From Brassica napus (lineage: Eukaryota; Streptophyta; Magnoliopsida; Brassicales; Brassicaceae), in NCBI RefSeq assembly GCF_020379485.1, contig NW_026016750.1:124001-188000 (forward strand): a stretch of DNA of 64,000 bases, written 5' to 3'. Both the position numbers and the translations under genes were made by a program. Shown one piece after another: positions 34,082 through 45,125 of the stretch. The notes under the pieces are model-generated. The model was given only the letters and a program-made list of their open reading frames with translations, had not been told where the DNA came from and searched no databases. Positions within the stretch are counted from its first letter, which is position 1. Each line of letters opens with the position of its first letter.

Positions 34082-34265
34082 GAGCAGGCAGTAACTTTGG
34101 TGATTTACCACAGTAACTTTATTGTTACTGTGGTAACTGAGTTATAAGACTTGGGAAGTTACCGTGCACCTATTTGGAGAGTGAAACACGCCAGGGGGAG
34201 TATGGATAAGCAAGGAGGAGTTTGGATAAGGTCTGGTCAAGGGAAGAAAGCTTTAGACAGGCTGG
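34082..34265 (+). repeat. 5' LTR of element I, second piece
   Basis: This is the middle of the LTR between elements D and J. It contains the ACCACAGTAAC hairpin (about 34106-34136). It ends in GCTGG, duplicated at 40339-40343. Confidence 0.92.
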
Positions 34266-34820
34266 TGATAGTTTTAGTGATGTTAAGAGTAATCTGAGTG
34301 TTTAGAGAAGATTAGAATACGTTTAGAGAAGATTAAAGTCTAAAATGAGATTAAGAGACTAGAGAGGGTTTTAGAGAGACTAAGAGAGACTCATAACTTG
34401 CTTAATCTTATTAATGAGTGAGGTTACATATTTATAAGGAGACACAAGGGTTTACAAGAGAGGAAATCGCCACTGTTTAACCGTGTGGAGTCAAGGGGAG
34501 CCTTTTGAATGATTGGCCAGGATGGCTCACATGCTTATGGCATCTTGGACTGCTTTCCAGCCTGTTCCCAGCCTGGCACGCGCGTCCTTATCCTCCCACC
34601 GGTCTTATCTCTTCACTAAACCCTTAAGGTAACTTCTACCTTGTTACCGTCTCACTTGGATAGGTTATGGTAAGTTTTGGTTGAGGTTTGGATGGTACGG
34701 CCTTGTACGGCCTTGTACGGCCGGCCGTACCATACTCTCCCAAACATCCCTAAGTACTTCATCTCCTCTTCTCTTCAACTCCTTATCTCTTCATATCCAT
34801 ATACTCAGCTCATCTCAACA
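34266..34820 (-). repeat. 3' LTR of element J
   Basis: This is a 555-bp direct repeat of 39784-40338 with one substitution. The polypurine tract is at 34821-34835. Confidence 0.95.
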
Positions 34821-34960
34821 CTCCCCCTCAAGCTTAACTTTGTGAAAGACTAAGCTTGGACAGCCATGAGATCTTCCTCATTAAAAACCTCACTAAGGAA
34901 AACCCATTGGGACAAAACCTTAATGAGGGAAAAAGAGTAAAGATCTCATGACTAAGGGGA

Positions 34961-37900
34961 TCAGCTACTTCTCTTCCCAAGATCAATGAGGCCCAATCTG
35001 ATATGAATGGACTCCATTGTCTTTTGCCTTGCAGCCTTGGTGAATACATCAGCCAACTGATCTTCACTCCTAGTATAACATGGCAAGATGACTCCTAGGA
35101 CAATCATCTGCCTCACCTTGTGGCAATCAACCTCAATGTGCTTTGTTCTTTCATGGAACACCGAGTTGGAGGCTATGTGAATGGCGGCCTGGTTGTCACA
35201 ATGCATTGTCATTGGAGTGTCTTGTGCTATCTCCAAATGCTTCAAGATGCCCTTGATCCAAACTAGCTCGTTGGTAAGCTTCAGCATAGCTCTATACTCA
35301 GCTTCTGCACTAGAGCATGATACCACCTTCTGTTTCTTACTCTTCCAAGTCACCAGGTTGCCTCCAATGAATGTGCAATAGCCGGTTGTTGATCTCCTGT
35401 CAGCTCTATCACCTGCCCAATCAGCATCACAATAGCCCACCACTTCTGTGCTTCCATTGCACCCCATCCATACACCTTGATCCGGCGAGCCATTTAGATA
35501 CATCAGCAGCCTCTCCACCATACGCCAGTGATGTTCCTTGGGAAGCTGCATGTGTTGACTCACCTGATTCACAGCAAAACATATATCAGGCCTTGTGATG
35601 GTTAGATAAATCAATTTGCCAACAAGTGTTCTATAGAGTTTAGGATCATGAAATGGCTTGCTGTCTTCTATCTCCCCCTCTCTTGGTACTTTGTAGCCAT
35701 CCTCCATTGGCATCCTTGCTGTCTTGCCTCCATAAGCACCTGCACCTTTCAAAAGATCAAGTGTATACTTTCTTTGGGACATGAACAAACCTTCCTTGGA
35801 TCTACAAATCTCAATTCCAAGAAAGTATTTCATCTCTCCCAAGTCTTTGATTTCAAACATAGACTTTAGAAACTCCTTGGTTGCCTTGATACCTTCCTTA
35901 TCACTTCCTGTGATAATGATATCATCCACATACACAAGGAGAGCAACCATACCTGAGGGTGTCATGAGTGTAAAGAGAGTGTGATCCAATTCTGACTTCT
36001 TGAAGCCTCGGCCATTCAGAGTTGTGCTCAACTTGTTATACCAAGCTCTTGGTGATTGCTTCAACCCATAAATGGCTTTCTTTAGCCTTAGTACATTCCC
36101 TTTCTTCACTAGATGTTCCAAACCTGGTGGAGGATACATATAGACTTCATCCTCAAGTTCTCCTTGTAGAAATGCATTCTTCACATCCATTTGCCACAAT
36201 CCCCATCCAAGGTTCACAGCCAAGCTTAACACAATCCTAATGGTGTGTAGCTTAGCTACTGGTGCAAATGTCTCAATGTAATCCTCTCCATATGTCTGAG
36301 TAAACCCTCTTGCTACTAGTCTAGTCTTCTTCCTCTCAATCGACCCATCAGCCTTATACTTGATTGTAAAGATCCATCTACTAGTTACAGCTTTCTTCCC
36401 TTTTGGTAGTTCACTCTCATACCATGTATCATTCTTTATCATAGCTCCTGCCTCAGCTCCTACTGATTCCTTCCACTCCTTATCCTTCATTGCCTCTTCA
36501 TAGCTTCTTGGAATGTGATTCTCATCCAAGTTTACCATAAATGCACAATGAGCTTCTGGATATTGACTGAAAGAACACACGGCCTGAGTAGGATGCTCCA
36601 CAGCTTGGGCATTGTAGTACACTCTTGTGTTTACCCAACTGGAAGGATCCTTTCTCAGCCTTGTACTTCTTCTTAACATTGGCCCTTCTTGTGCCATCTC
36701 TTGTTCTTCTTCTTGTGGCAACATTTCAGATCTTTCTTCTCCTAGCTGACTTGCTTCAGCTCCCTCTTCCCTTAGCTGACCATCTTCAGCTTCTTCTTGT
36801 TGATCATTTGATTCCACAACTTGATCATGAGAGCCAGAACTCTCACTCTCTTCTCTACTTGTTTCTTCGCGGTTTGGAGTTCGTGTTTCATTCCCCCCTT
36901 CATGCTCAAGGTTGGAAGTCTGATGATCCGGTGCTGGAGTCGTGCTTCTCCCCCCTTGATGTCCTTGATTCATGTTGATTCCAAGCCCTTCTAGGATTAT
37001 CCTCAAGGTTTCAGCTCTATCAGATGTAAGATCCTTCAAATCTTCTTGAATCTGCTCCTCATAATATCCTTTTTCTTCAACAAACTTCACCTCTCTAGAT
37101 ACTAACACTCTCCTTGTGTTAGGATCATAGCACTTGTATCCTTTCTGACTTGATGAGTATCCAATGAACATTGCCTTTGAACTCTTAGCTTCTAGCTTGT
37201 TTCTTATCTCTCCAGGCACCATCACAAAACACAAACATCCAAAGATCTTCATATGCTCGATTGAAGGCTTGTACTGATTCAATACCTCAAATGGTGATTG
37301 TCCTTGAAGGATCAGAGTTGGTGTCCTGTTGATGAGATAACAAGCCGTAGCAACTGCATCACTCCAAAACTTCTTAGGCACATTGGATTGAAACATCATG
37401 GACCTGGCTACTTCCATCAAGTGCCTGTTCTTCCTTTCAGCCACACCATTCTGTTGTGGTGTATAGGGACAGCTTGTCTGATGAAGTATTCCATGCTGAG
37501 ATAGGTGTATCTTGAATGCTTGTCCCGTGTACTCTCCTCCATTATCTGACCTAAAAATTTTTATCTTGGCATTGTAATGGTTAGTCACATATGCTTGAAA
37601 GTTTTTAAATGCATCAAGTACCCTATCTTTGGTTGGAATTAAGGTTAACCAGGTGTATTTAGATTTTTCATCAATGAAAGTTACATAGTACTTATGGTTG
37701 TCTCTAGAAAGGCAAGGTGCAGTCCAAACATCAGAATGAATAAGATCAAAACATTTTTCATAAACAGTAGTAGACTTGGTAAAGACAGTTCTACAATGCT
37801 TGCCTAAAATGCAAGCTTCACACTCATTATTCTCAAAGGAAACACCTGGCAACATCAGTTTTAAAGCCTTATTATGAGGGTGTCCTAATCTAGCATGCCA

Positions 37901-39535
37901 CAATGCATTTTTACTTAAACTAGAACCAGAAACAGAAGTAAATGAGCAGCTATAACTAGAAACAGGAGCAAGATCTTCAAGTAAATACAATTCTCCTTTA
38001 GTCACTCCCTTTCCAATCATCTTGCTGCTTTTAATATCCTGAAACTTCACATCATTAGGACTGAATATGACATTGCATTGCAAATCAGTAGCACATTTCT
38101 TAACAGATAACAAGTTTGAAGTAAATTCAGGCATATAAAAGGCTTTAGTTTCCTTATCAAACAGTTTAAGACTTCCTATTCCTCTAATAGGTATCTTATC
38201 TCCATTAGCTATCATCACATTACCATTCATTGGTACAATGTTTTTAATTAAACTAGTGTCACTTATCATATGATGAGATGCACCAGAATCAACTACTAAA
38301 GGTTTAATGGTATGTGAACTAGCAATATGAGCAAGGATGCTAGATGGTTTGAATACATGATCATTCCTAGCAAAACTAGCAGTTCTAGATTGGCTTAATA
38401 TTTCAATCACACTATCATGCATCCTATCAGTTCTAGTTAGATTCTCATCATTCTCTATAGCCCTAGCACCAAAGGAATACCCAAAAGTGTTACCATGCTC
38501 TTTGAAGAGCTTGATGAGAGCATCCAGGCTGGATTTCCTTAGATACTCTTGATCATAGTTCCCACGGTTGCTTGGGGCTCCAGTGTAGGCTACAAGAGAC
38601 TTCCCATTACCTCCTTCATACCCATCTATCTCCTTTCCTTTGCTTGTACCAGCTCCACTCGTTCCATCTGATACATTAGCCCTTGCCTCACGGTCCTTCA
38701 TGAACTTTGCCGGTTTGAGGTGTGGGTGAAGGATCCAGCATTGACTCTTCTTGTGGCCATGCTTCTTGCAGTGATCACAATTCCCATTGAACCTCCTCTC
38801 CTCAAACTTCCCATGCGCAGCAGCCTTGTTTGCTTGTGGAGCTTCACTCCCCTCCTCTTGAGTTGCTCGGCTTGCAAGGGAAAGGTCTCCTTTCTTGGCA
38901 AACAACCCAATGGAGCCTTGCTCTTTCTGAATCCGCGCACACACATCCTCAAGGTCAGGTAGAATGTCTTCTCTAAGCAGGTGCTGGATGAGACCATTAT
39001 ACGCCGGGTTTAGGGTGAGAAGTAGGCCAAAGACCTTGTCTTGCTCTCTTCTCTTGTTGAGTTCATCTGCATCTGTAGTGCTTGGCCTTAACATCTCCAT
39101 CTCGGACCATAGTGATCTGAATCTCCCAAGGTGTTTAGTGAACTCCATATCCTCTTGTACCAGGTTGTTGATTGCTTGCTTCACCTCAAACACCCTGCTC
39201 AAGTTTGATGTATTCCCATACACCTTCTTCAGTGTGTCCCACAGCTCCTTAGCAGACTCACAGTAGCTGTATGCATCTAAGATTGCTGGTTCAAGAGATG
39301 CGTGAAGTACTGACATCACCAGCATGTCTTCTTGATACCATTTCTCAGCCGCGTTGCTTGCAGCCTCACCATCATCCTCTCCTTGAGTGATGAGTTTTGG
39401 AGCTTCTCCGGGTGTGATATGCTTCCACAACCCTTTGCTTCCCACCGTGGTTCTCACCATCCTTGACCACACCAAGTAGTTGTTTCCCTTGAAACACACA
39501 GCTACCTTCATGTTCATGTTCATCCCACTCTCCAT
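34961..39535 (-). CDS. Gag-Pol polyprotein of element J (1524 aa)
   Basis: This is an intact copia polyprotein on the minus strand, with ATG at 39533-39535. Gag core with SLWSEMEMLRPS; zinc knuckle CDHCKKHGHKKSQC at 253-266; protease VDSGASHHM; integrase with zinc site and DD35E core (RSDNGGEY, NGVAERKNR); a long Glu/Gln-rich linker (GEERSEMLPQEEEQEM region); RT with YVDD; RNase H with all usual motifs, ending LGKRSS. RT and RNase H are close to element A and B, while Gag and linker are distinct, so J is a fourth normal-Gag family. Confidence 0.95.
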   Translation of the reverse strand: MESGMNMNMKVAVCFKGNNYLVWSRMVRTTVGSKGLWKHITPGEAPKLITQGEDDGEAASNAAEKWYQEDMLVMSVLHASLEPAILDAYSYCESAKELWDTLKKVYGNTSNLSRVFEVKQAINNLVQEDMEFTKHLGRFRSLWSEMEMLRPSTTDADELNKRREQDKVFGLLLTLNPAYNGLIQHLLREDILPDLEDVCARIQKEQGSIGLFAKKGDLSLASRATQEEGSEAPQANKAAAHGKFEERRFNGNCDHCKKHGHKKSQCWILHPHLKPAKFMKDREARANVSDGTSGAGTSKGKEIDGYEGGNGKSLVAYTGAPSNRGNYDQEYLRKSSLDALIKLFKEHGNTFGYSFGARAIENDENLTRTDRMHDSVIEILSQSRTASFARNDHVFKPSSILAHIASSHTIKPLVVDSGASHHMISDTSLIKNIVPMNGNVMIANGDKIPIRGIGSLKLFDKETKAFYMPEFTSNLLSVKKCATDLQCNVIFSPNDVKFQDIKSSKMIGKGVTKGELYLLEDLAPVSSYSCSFTSVSGSSLSKNALWHARLGHPHNKALKLMLPGVSFENNECEACILGKHCRTVFTKSTTVYEKCFDLIHSDVWTAPCLSRDNHKYYVTFIDEKSKYTWLTLIPTKDRVLDAFKNFQAYVTNHYNAKIKIFRSDNGGEYTGQAFKIHLSQHGILHQTSCPYTPQQNGVAERKNRHLMEVARSMMFQSNVPKKFWSDAVATACYLINRTPTLILQGQSPFEVLNQYKPSIEHMKIFGCLCFVMVPGEIRNKLEAKSSKAMFIGYSSSQKGYKCYDPNTRRVLVSREVKFVEEKGYYEEQIQEDLKDLTSDRAETLRIILEGLGINMNQGHQGGRSTTPAPDHQTSNLEHEGGNETRTPNREETSREESESSGSHDQVVESNDQQEEAEDGQLREEGAEASQLGEERSEMLPQEEEQEMAQEGPMLRRSTRLRKDPSSWVNTRVYYNAQAVEHPTQAVCSFSQYPEAHCAFMVNLDENHIPRSYEEAMKDKEWKESVGAEAGAMIKNDTWYESELPKGKKAVTSRWIFTIKYKADGSIERKKTRLVARGFTQTYGEDYIETFAPVAKLHTIRIVLSLAVNLGWGLWQMDVKNAFLQGELEDEVYMYPPPGLEHLVKKGNVLRLKKAIYGLKQSPRAWYNKLSTTLNGRGFKKSELDHTLFTLMTPSGMVALLVYVDDIIITGSDKEGIKATKEFLKSMFEIKDLGEMKYFLGIEICRSKEGLFMSQRKYTLDLLKGAGAYGGKTARMPMEDGYKVPREGEIEDSKPFHDPKLYRTLVGKLIYLTITRPDICFAVNQVSQHMQLPKEHHWRMVERLLMYLNGSPDQGVWMGCNGSTEVVGYCDADWAGDRADRRSTTGYCTFIGGNLVTWKSKKQKVVSCSSAEAEYRAMLKLTNELVWIKGILKHLEIAQDTPMTMHCDNQAAIHIASNSVFHERTKHIEVDCHKVRQMIVLGVILPCYTRSEDQLADVFTKAARQKTMESIHIRLGLIDLGKRSS

Positions 39536-39765
39536 GTTGAATGATGAACTCTCTAAGCTTCAGGAACTTTATCTTGAGTTGAATGACTTGTAGACACCTT
39601 CACAGCCTCGATCTTCAACCCACGCAGCTTCAGATAACACACCACAACCAGTCTTGAACTTGAAAAGTACCCAGAAACTCTTGAACACACAAGAACACAC
39701 AAAAGTTTCTTCAAAGCTTCAACCTTGAAACTTCAAAGAATCTCACACGACCTCAGGCTCTCACT

Positions 39766-39783
39766 AACCTGGCTCTGATACCA
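39766..39783 (-). promoter_or_regulatory. Primer-binding site of element J
   Basis: The initiator-Met tRNA complement on the minus strand abuts the 5' LTR start at 39784. Confidence 0.9.
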
Positions 39784-40338
39784 TGATAGTTTTAGTGATG
39801 TTAAGAGTAATCTGAGTGTTTAGAGAAGATTAGAATACGTTTAGAGAAGATTAAAGTCTAAAATGAGATTAAGAGACTAGAGAGGGTTTTAGAGAGACTA
39901 AGAGAGACTCATAACTTGCTTAATCTTATTAATGAGTGAGGTTACATATTTATAAGGAGACACAAGGGTTTACAAGAGAGGAAATCGCCACTGTTTAACC
40001 GTGTGGAGTCAAGGGGAGCCTTTTGAATGATTGGCCAGGATGGCTCACATGCTTATGGCATCTTGGACTGCTTTCCAGCCTGTTCCCAGCCTGGCACGCG
40101 CGTCCTTATCCTCCCACCGGTCTTATCTCTTCACTAAACCCTTAAGGTAACTTCTACCTTGTTACCGTCTCACTTGGATAGGTTATGGTAAGTTTTGGTT
40201 GAGGTTTGGATGGTACGGCCTTGTACGGCCTTGTACGGCCGGCCGTACCATACTCTCCCAAACTTCCCTAAGTACTTCATCTCCTCTTCTCTTCAACTCC
40301 TTATCTCTTCATATCCATATACTCAGCTCATCTCAACA
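39784..40338 (-). repeat. 5' LTR of element J
   Basis: This is a 555-bp LTR. U3 holds three tandem 10-bp TTGTACGGCC-type units and an inverted copy (40213-40248), and a GGTAAC/GTTACC dyad (40146-40166). Confidence 0.94.
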
Positions 40339-40343
40339 GCTGG

Positions 40344-40630
40344 CACCGCTGGAAAGCTAAAGCAAGATACCCAAGCATGTTAGGAACCTTATTGGCTAGT
40401 TTGAATAAGGCATCTTTGACTACACATGCTTCTTATCCTAGCTAGACTGAACCTGGACGTTTTTATGTATCCCTACTCTATATATGTTGTAAACTCTCTC
40501 ATTAATCAATCAAATGGAGTTTTGAGTATTCTCTCTTGTTCTTTATTCTCTTAGTCTCTCTTAAATCTCCAAATCTACACTAATCATCTCTTGATATTTA
40601 TTCATCACTCTACATACACAAAAGTGTTTA
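40344..40630 (+). repeat. 5' LTR of element I, third piece
   Basis: This is the last 287 bp of the LTR, including a TATATATGTTGTAAAC promoter-like stretch (about 40480-40496) and the terminus GTGTTTA. The primer-binding site follows directly. Confidence 0.93.
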
Positions 40631-40648
40631 TGGTATCAGAGCCAGGTT
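40631..40648 (+). promoter_or_regulatory. Primer-binding site of element I
   Basis: The initiator-Met tRNA complement directly follows the last piece of the 5' LTR. Confidence 0.9.
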
Positions 40649-40780
40649 GGCAAGGAAGGGAGTGGTGATTTGCGAGAATCTGTTGTGTGTTCTTGGTGTT
40701 CTTGAGCTGTTCTTGAGCTGTTCTTCAGTTTCTGGGTATTTGGGAGGTTGTCTGGTCGATTCAAGCAACCTCAACAGGAG

Positions 40781-43700
40781 ATGAAGCACAGGTTTAGTAA
40801 ATCTTTGGGGCGTGAAGAAGAAATGGATGGAGTGTGTTCAAGATGGATAAAGGGAGCTTTGGAAAGCTGTGGGTTATGGAGCAGTCATGGAAAGGGGAAA
40901 CCTTTCATGGAAATGGCTACTGAAGAAGGTCAGACAAGAGGTCTGAATCTGGGAAATGAAGTTGTTCAAGGAGACACTACAAAGAGTGAGATTGAAGCAA
41001 CTTTAGGCAAGTCCAAGCCTGTAAGAGTCGTTGAGGACAAAGGGATGATCCGCGGCTTGAGACAAGGAAGGGATGAGTGTTATCAGCTTGTGGGAAGGCT
41101 GAGAGAAGTATGGTCAGAGTTAGATGTGGTGAAGGCACACACATCAAATCCGAGATGTGGTCAAGAAAGGAGGAAGCAAGATGTGATCTTTGGCTTCCTT
41201 ATGGAAGAGGTATGTGAGCTTGTTAAACACACTTGTGATGTGTGGGAGATGAACAGGAAACCAGAAAGATGGAAGGGAGGTACAAGCTGTAAGAAGGGAA
41301 GGTTGAGAAAACTTTCTAAGGAGTGGTTAATGAAGAGAAGGGCATGGAGAAAGGGTAGCGAGTCTGAGCACTTAAGTGACAGGATGAGTGTGATCTTGAA
41401 GAGAATCAAGGATATACTTCAGCAGATGGTTATAGGAGAGTGTTCATACTCAGCTTACTTGGGAGAATCAGTAGAAGATGGTGTAAGTACAAGGAGGCAG
41501 GAGACCAAAGGAGGAGAGGATCCAATCACAAAGAAAGAATGGGATGAGTTTGTTAAGTGTGTGTATGAACTGGTTGCAAGAAAGAAGCAAGGTGCTCTAG
41601 CTGCAAGTGAGAAGCAAAGCGATTCCTACACAGCCTCTAAACCTATCATAATTGATTCTGGAGCAACACATCATATGATCAGTGATAGGAGTCTGATAAG
41701 TGATGTCAGGGCTGCAACAGGGTGTGTTACCATAGCTAATGGCGCTCAGATCCCAGTAGAAGGAATGGGAAACCTCAAGCTGTTTGAGAAGAGCTCAACC
41801 GCCTTATATCTGCCTCAGTTCACTTCAAATCTGATATCTGTTAAGAAAGCTACAATTGATCTGGATTGTCAAGTAGTATTCAGGCCAAATGAAGTTGAGT
41901 TTCAAGATTTGAAGACTGGAAGAGTTATTGGCAGAGGGGACAGCAAGCATCACTTATATCATCTCCAAACAGCTAAGACTCTTAATCCCATTAACTCTAT
42001 GTGCCTGAGTAGTGCTGCTGATAGGTGTGATATGACTTGGCATGCTAGATTAGGACATCCTCATGCTCGTGCAATTGAGTTAATCATGCCTAATATGTCA
42101 TTTAATCACTTGGAGTGTGAAGCATGCATATTAGGAAAGCATTGTAGGACTGTCTTTCCAGCATCAGAGACTATATATGAGAATTGCTTTGATCTAGTTC
42201 ACTCAGATGTGTGGACATCTCCGTGTGAGTCTAGGGATAGCCAGAAGTACTTTGTAACTTTTATTGATGAGAAATCAAAGTATACATGGGTCACTTTGAT
42301 TCCCTCTAAAGATAGAGACCTAGAAGCCTTTATGAACTTCCAAGCATATGTAACTAATCAATACAATGCTACTGTGAAGGTGCTAAGATCTGATAATGGA
42401 GGAGAATACACTAGCAATGCTTTCAAGAGTTATCTAGCAAAGCATGGGATTGTGCAGCAGACAAGCTGTCCTTACACACCACAGCAGAATGGGGTGGCTG
42501 AGAGAAAGAATAGGCACTTGATGGAGGTAGCAAGGTCAATGATGTTTCATGCAAATGTTCCAAAGAGGTTTTGGGGGGATGCTGTTCAGACTGCATGCTA
42601 TCTCATCAACAGAGTTCCGACCAAGATCCTAAAGAATCTGTCTCCCTTTGAGGTATTGAACAAGACTAAACCACACCTTGATCATTTGAGAGTCTTTGGG
42701 TGTTTATGTTATGTGATGGTTCCCGGAGAGAGGAGGAACAAGCTAGAAGCAAAGAGTACTAAAGCTATGTTCATTGGGTACTCAATCACTCAGAAAGGGT
42801 ACAAATGTTATGATCCAATAACCAGGAGGGTTTTGGTATCCAGAGAAGTGAAGTTTGTGGAGTCTAAAGGATATTATGAGGAGAAGAAATGGGAAGACCT
42901 AGAGGATCTGTCCCGAGCTCCAACAGAGAAGGCAACAACACTGAGAGTGTTGTTGGAGAGGCTAGGGATAGGATTATCCCAAGATCAGAAACCAGGAAGG
43001 AGAGAACCTTCTAACCAAGCTGGAGAAGCTGGAGAAACAACCCCTCTTGATCATGAGAGGGGGAATGGATCTGAATCAGAGGAGCAGGAGCAAAACCAAG
43101 AGGATTCAGGACAGCATGATCATGAGGAGACACATGAAGTAGAGAATGTTGTTCAGTCTACTGGTACAGAGGAGAGTGAGGATCAGTCAGATGGAAATGA
43201 GCAGGGAGAACCTACTGGCTTAGGAGAAGAAACACAAGATAATATTCAGGCTGAAGAATACGTTGAGACCCTGCGGAGGAGCACAAGGATAAAGAGGGAT
43301 CCTTCCAACTGGGTAAACACGAGAGTGTACTACAATGCCCAGGCTGTGGAGCATCCTTCTCAAGCTGTGTGTTCCTTTGCTGAGTTTCCAGAGGAGCATC
43401 ATGCCTTTATGATTAGTCTGGATGAGAGTTATGTACCAAGGACTTATGAAGAAGCTATGTTAGACAAGGAATGGAAAGAATCAGTGGGAGCTGAAGCAGG
43501 TGCTATGATCAAAAATGATACATGGTATGAGAGTGAGCTGCCTAAGGGAAAGAGGGCTGTATCTAGTAGATGGATCTTCACAATCAAGTATCTAGCAAAT
43601 GGACAGATTGATAGGAAGAAGACCAGATTGGTTGCAAGAGGATTTACACAGACCTATGGAGAGGATTACATTGATACCTTTGCACCAGTAGCTAAGCTAC

Positions 43701-44983
43701 ATACAGTTCGGATTGTGTTGTCCATTGCAACAAACTTGGAGTGGGATTTGTGGCAGATGGATGTGAAGAATGCTTTCTTACAAGGTGAGCTAGAAGATGA
43801 GGTATACATGCTTCCTCCTCCTGGTCTTGAGCATCTAGTAAAACCAGGAAATGTTTTGAGATTGAAGAAGGCAATCTATGGGCTGAAGCAGTCTCCTAGA
43901 GCTTGGTACAGGAAGCTGAGTACAACCCTGAATGGCAGAGGATTCAGGAAGTCTGAACTGGATCATACACTCTTCACTTTGGTTACTCCATCAGGGATCA
44001 TTGTGATACTGGTATATGTGGATGATTTGATTATCACAGGGAGTGATAAGGCTGGGATTAAAGCCACTAAAGAGTTCCTCAAGTCTGTGTTTGACATCAA
44101 AGACTTGGGAGAGATGAAGTATTTCTTGGGGATTGAGATATGCAGATCCAAGGAGGGTTTGTTTATGTCTCAAAGGAAGTATACAATGGATATGCTGAAG
44201 GAGACTGATGTACTTGGAGGAAAGGTAGCAAAGACACCTCTTGAGGAGGGGTATAAGGTCTTGCGTGAGGGGGAGGTTGAAGAGAAGCAGTTGTTTGAGG
44301 ATCCTAAGCTATACAGGAAGATGGTTGGCAAGTTGATCTACTTGACCATCACACGGCCAGATATATGTTTTGCAGTGAACCAAGTGAGTCAGCATATGCA
44401 GGCGCCAAAGGTACATCATTGGAAGATGGTTGATAGGATACTGAGGTATTTGAGTGGCACGCCTGGTCAAGGAGTTTGGATGGGTTGCAATGGCAGTACA
44501 GAAGTGGTTGGGTATTGTGATGCTGATTGGGCAGGAGATAGAGTGGACAGGAGATCAACTACTGGATATTGTACATTCATTGGAGGGAACTTGGTTACTT
44601 GGAAGAGTAAGAAGCAAAAGGTTATCTCTTGTTCAAGTGCTGAAGCTGAGTATAGAGCCATGTTGAAGCTGACAAACGAATTGGTGTGGATCAAGGGGAT
44701 CTTGAAGCATCTAGAGATTGAGCAGAGTACTCCTATGACTATGCATTGTGATAATCAAGCAGCTATCCACATTGCCTCCAACTCAGTGTTTCATGAGAGA
44801 ACAAAGCACATAGAGGTGGATTGTCATAAGGTGAGGCAGATGATTATCTTAGGAGTGATTCTGCCATGTTATACAAGGAGTGAAGATCAGCTTGCAGATG
44901 TGTTTACCAAGGCAGCGAGATTGAAGACAATGGAGTCCATACTATCCAGGCTTGGACTCATCGATCTTACTCCCAGGAGCTGA
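40781..44983 (+). CDS. Gag-Pol polyprotein of element I (altered Gag, about 1400 aa)
   Basis: This is an unbroken frame. The first ATG is at 40781; the frame is open upstream to a TTG at 40748, so a near-cognate start adding 11 residues is possible. Numbering from the TTG: the N-terminus WIKGALESCGLW aligns with the Trp motif of normal Gag; LREVWSELDVV (118-128) and ERRKQDVIFGFL (140-151) are Gag core remnants; no CCHC knuckle; Lys/Arg-rich 168-202; protease DSGATHHM 303-310. Then integrase zinc site and DD35E core, acidic linker, RT with YVDD, and RNase H. Pol is complete. The family is the same as C, which is broken. Gag function without a knuckle is unproven. Confidence 0.92.
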   Translation: MKHRFSKSLGREEEMDGVCSRWIKGALESCGLWSSHGKGKPFMEMATEEGQTRGLNLGNEVVQGDTTKSEIEATLGKSKPVRVVEDKGMIRGLRQGRDECYQLVGRLREVWSELDVVKAHTSNPRCGQERRKQDVIFGFLMEEVCELVKHTCDVWEMNRKPERWKGGTSCKKGRLRKLSKEWLMKRRAWRKGSESEHLSDRMSVILKRIKDILQQMVIGECSYSAYLGESVEDGVSTRRQETKGGEDPITKKEWDEFVKCVYELVARKKQGALAASEKQSDSYTASKPIIIDSGATHHMISDRSLISDVRAATGCVTIANGAQIPVEGMGNLKLFEKSSTALYLPQFTSNLISVKKATIDLDCQVVFRPNEVEFQDLKTGRVIGRGDSKHHLYHLQTAKTLNPINSMCLSSAADRCDMTWHARLGHPHARAIELIMPNMSFNHLECEACILGKHCRTVFPASETIYENCFDLVHSDVWTSPCESRDSQKYFVTFIDEKSKYTWVTLIPSKDRDLEAFMNFQAYVTNQYNATVKVLRSDNGGEYTSNAFKSYLAKHGIVQQTSCPYTPQQNGVAERKNRHLMEVARSMMFHANVPKRFWGDAVQTACYLINRVPTKILKNLSPFEVLNKTKPHLDHLRVFGCLCYVMVPGERRNKLEAKSTKAMFIGYSITQKGYKCYDPITRRVLVSREVKFVESKGYYEEKKWEDLEDLSRAPTEKATTLRVLLERLGIGLSQDQKPGRREPSNQAGEAGETTPLDHERGNGSESEEQEQNQEDSGQHDHEETHEVENVVQSTGTEESEDQSDGNEQGEPTGLGEETQDNIQAEEYVETLRRSTRIKRDPSNWVNTRVYYNAQAVEHPSQAVCSFAEFPEEHHAFMISLDESYVPRTYEEAMLDKEWKESVGAEAGAMIKNDTWYESELPKGKRAVSSRWIFTIKYLANGQIDRKKTRLVARGFTQTYGEDYIDTFAPVAKLHTVRIVLSIATNLEWDLWQMDVKNAFLQGELEDEVYMLPPPGLEHLVKPGNVLRLKKAIYGLKQSPRAWYRKLSTTLNGRGFRKSELDHTLFTLVTPSGIIVILVYVDDLIITGSDKAGIKATKEFLKSVFDIKDLGEMKYFLGIEICRSKEGLFMSQRKYTMDMLKETDVLGGKVAKTPLEEGYKVLREGEVEEKQLFEDPKLYRKMVGKLIYLTITRPDICFAVNQVSQHMQAPKVHHWKMVDRILRYLSGTPGQGVWMGCNGSTEVVGYCDADWAGDRVDRRSTTGYCTFIGGNLVTWKSKKQKVISCSSAEAEYRAMLKLTNELVWIKGILKHLEIEQSTPMTMHCDNQAAIHIASNSVFHERTKHIEVDCHKVRQMIILGVILPCYTRSEDQLADVFTKAARLKTMESILSRLGLIDLTPRS

Positions 44984-45125
44984 GCCCCTTAACCATGGAG
45001 TCTCCACTCTTTTTCCCTCATCAAAGTTTTATCCCAATGGGTTTTCTTTGGTGAGGTTTTTAATGAGGGAGGTCTTCATGGTTTCCAAGCTTGACTTGTT
45101 CCACATGGTCAAGCTTGAGGGGGAG

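Larger units (their letters stand above)
34266..40338 (-). mobile_element. Element J: complete Ty1/copia retrotransposon
   Basis: This is a 6.07-kb minus-strand element in the 5' LTR of element I, with the duplication GCTGG (34261-34265 and 40339-40343). The LTRs are 555 bp (34266-34820 and 39784-40338), termini TG...CA, and I find one difference (CATCCC against CTTCCC). Gag-pol is intact. It is very young and potentially autonomous. Confidence 0.96.
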
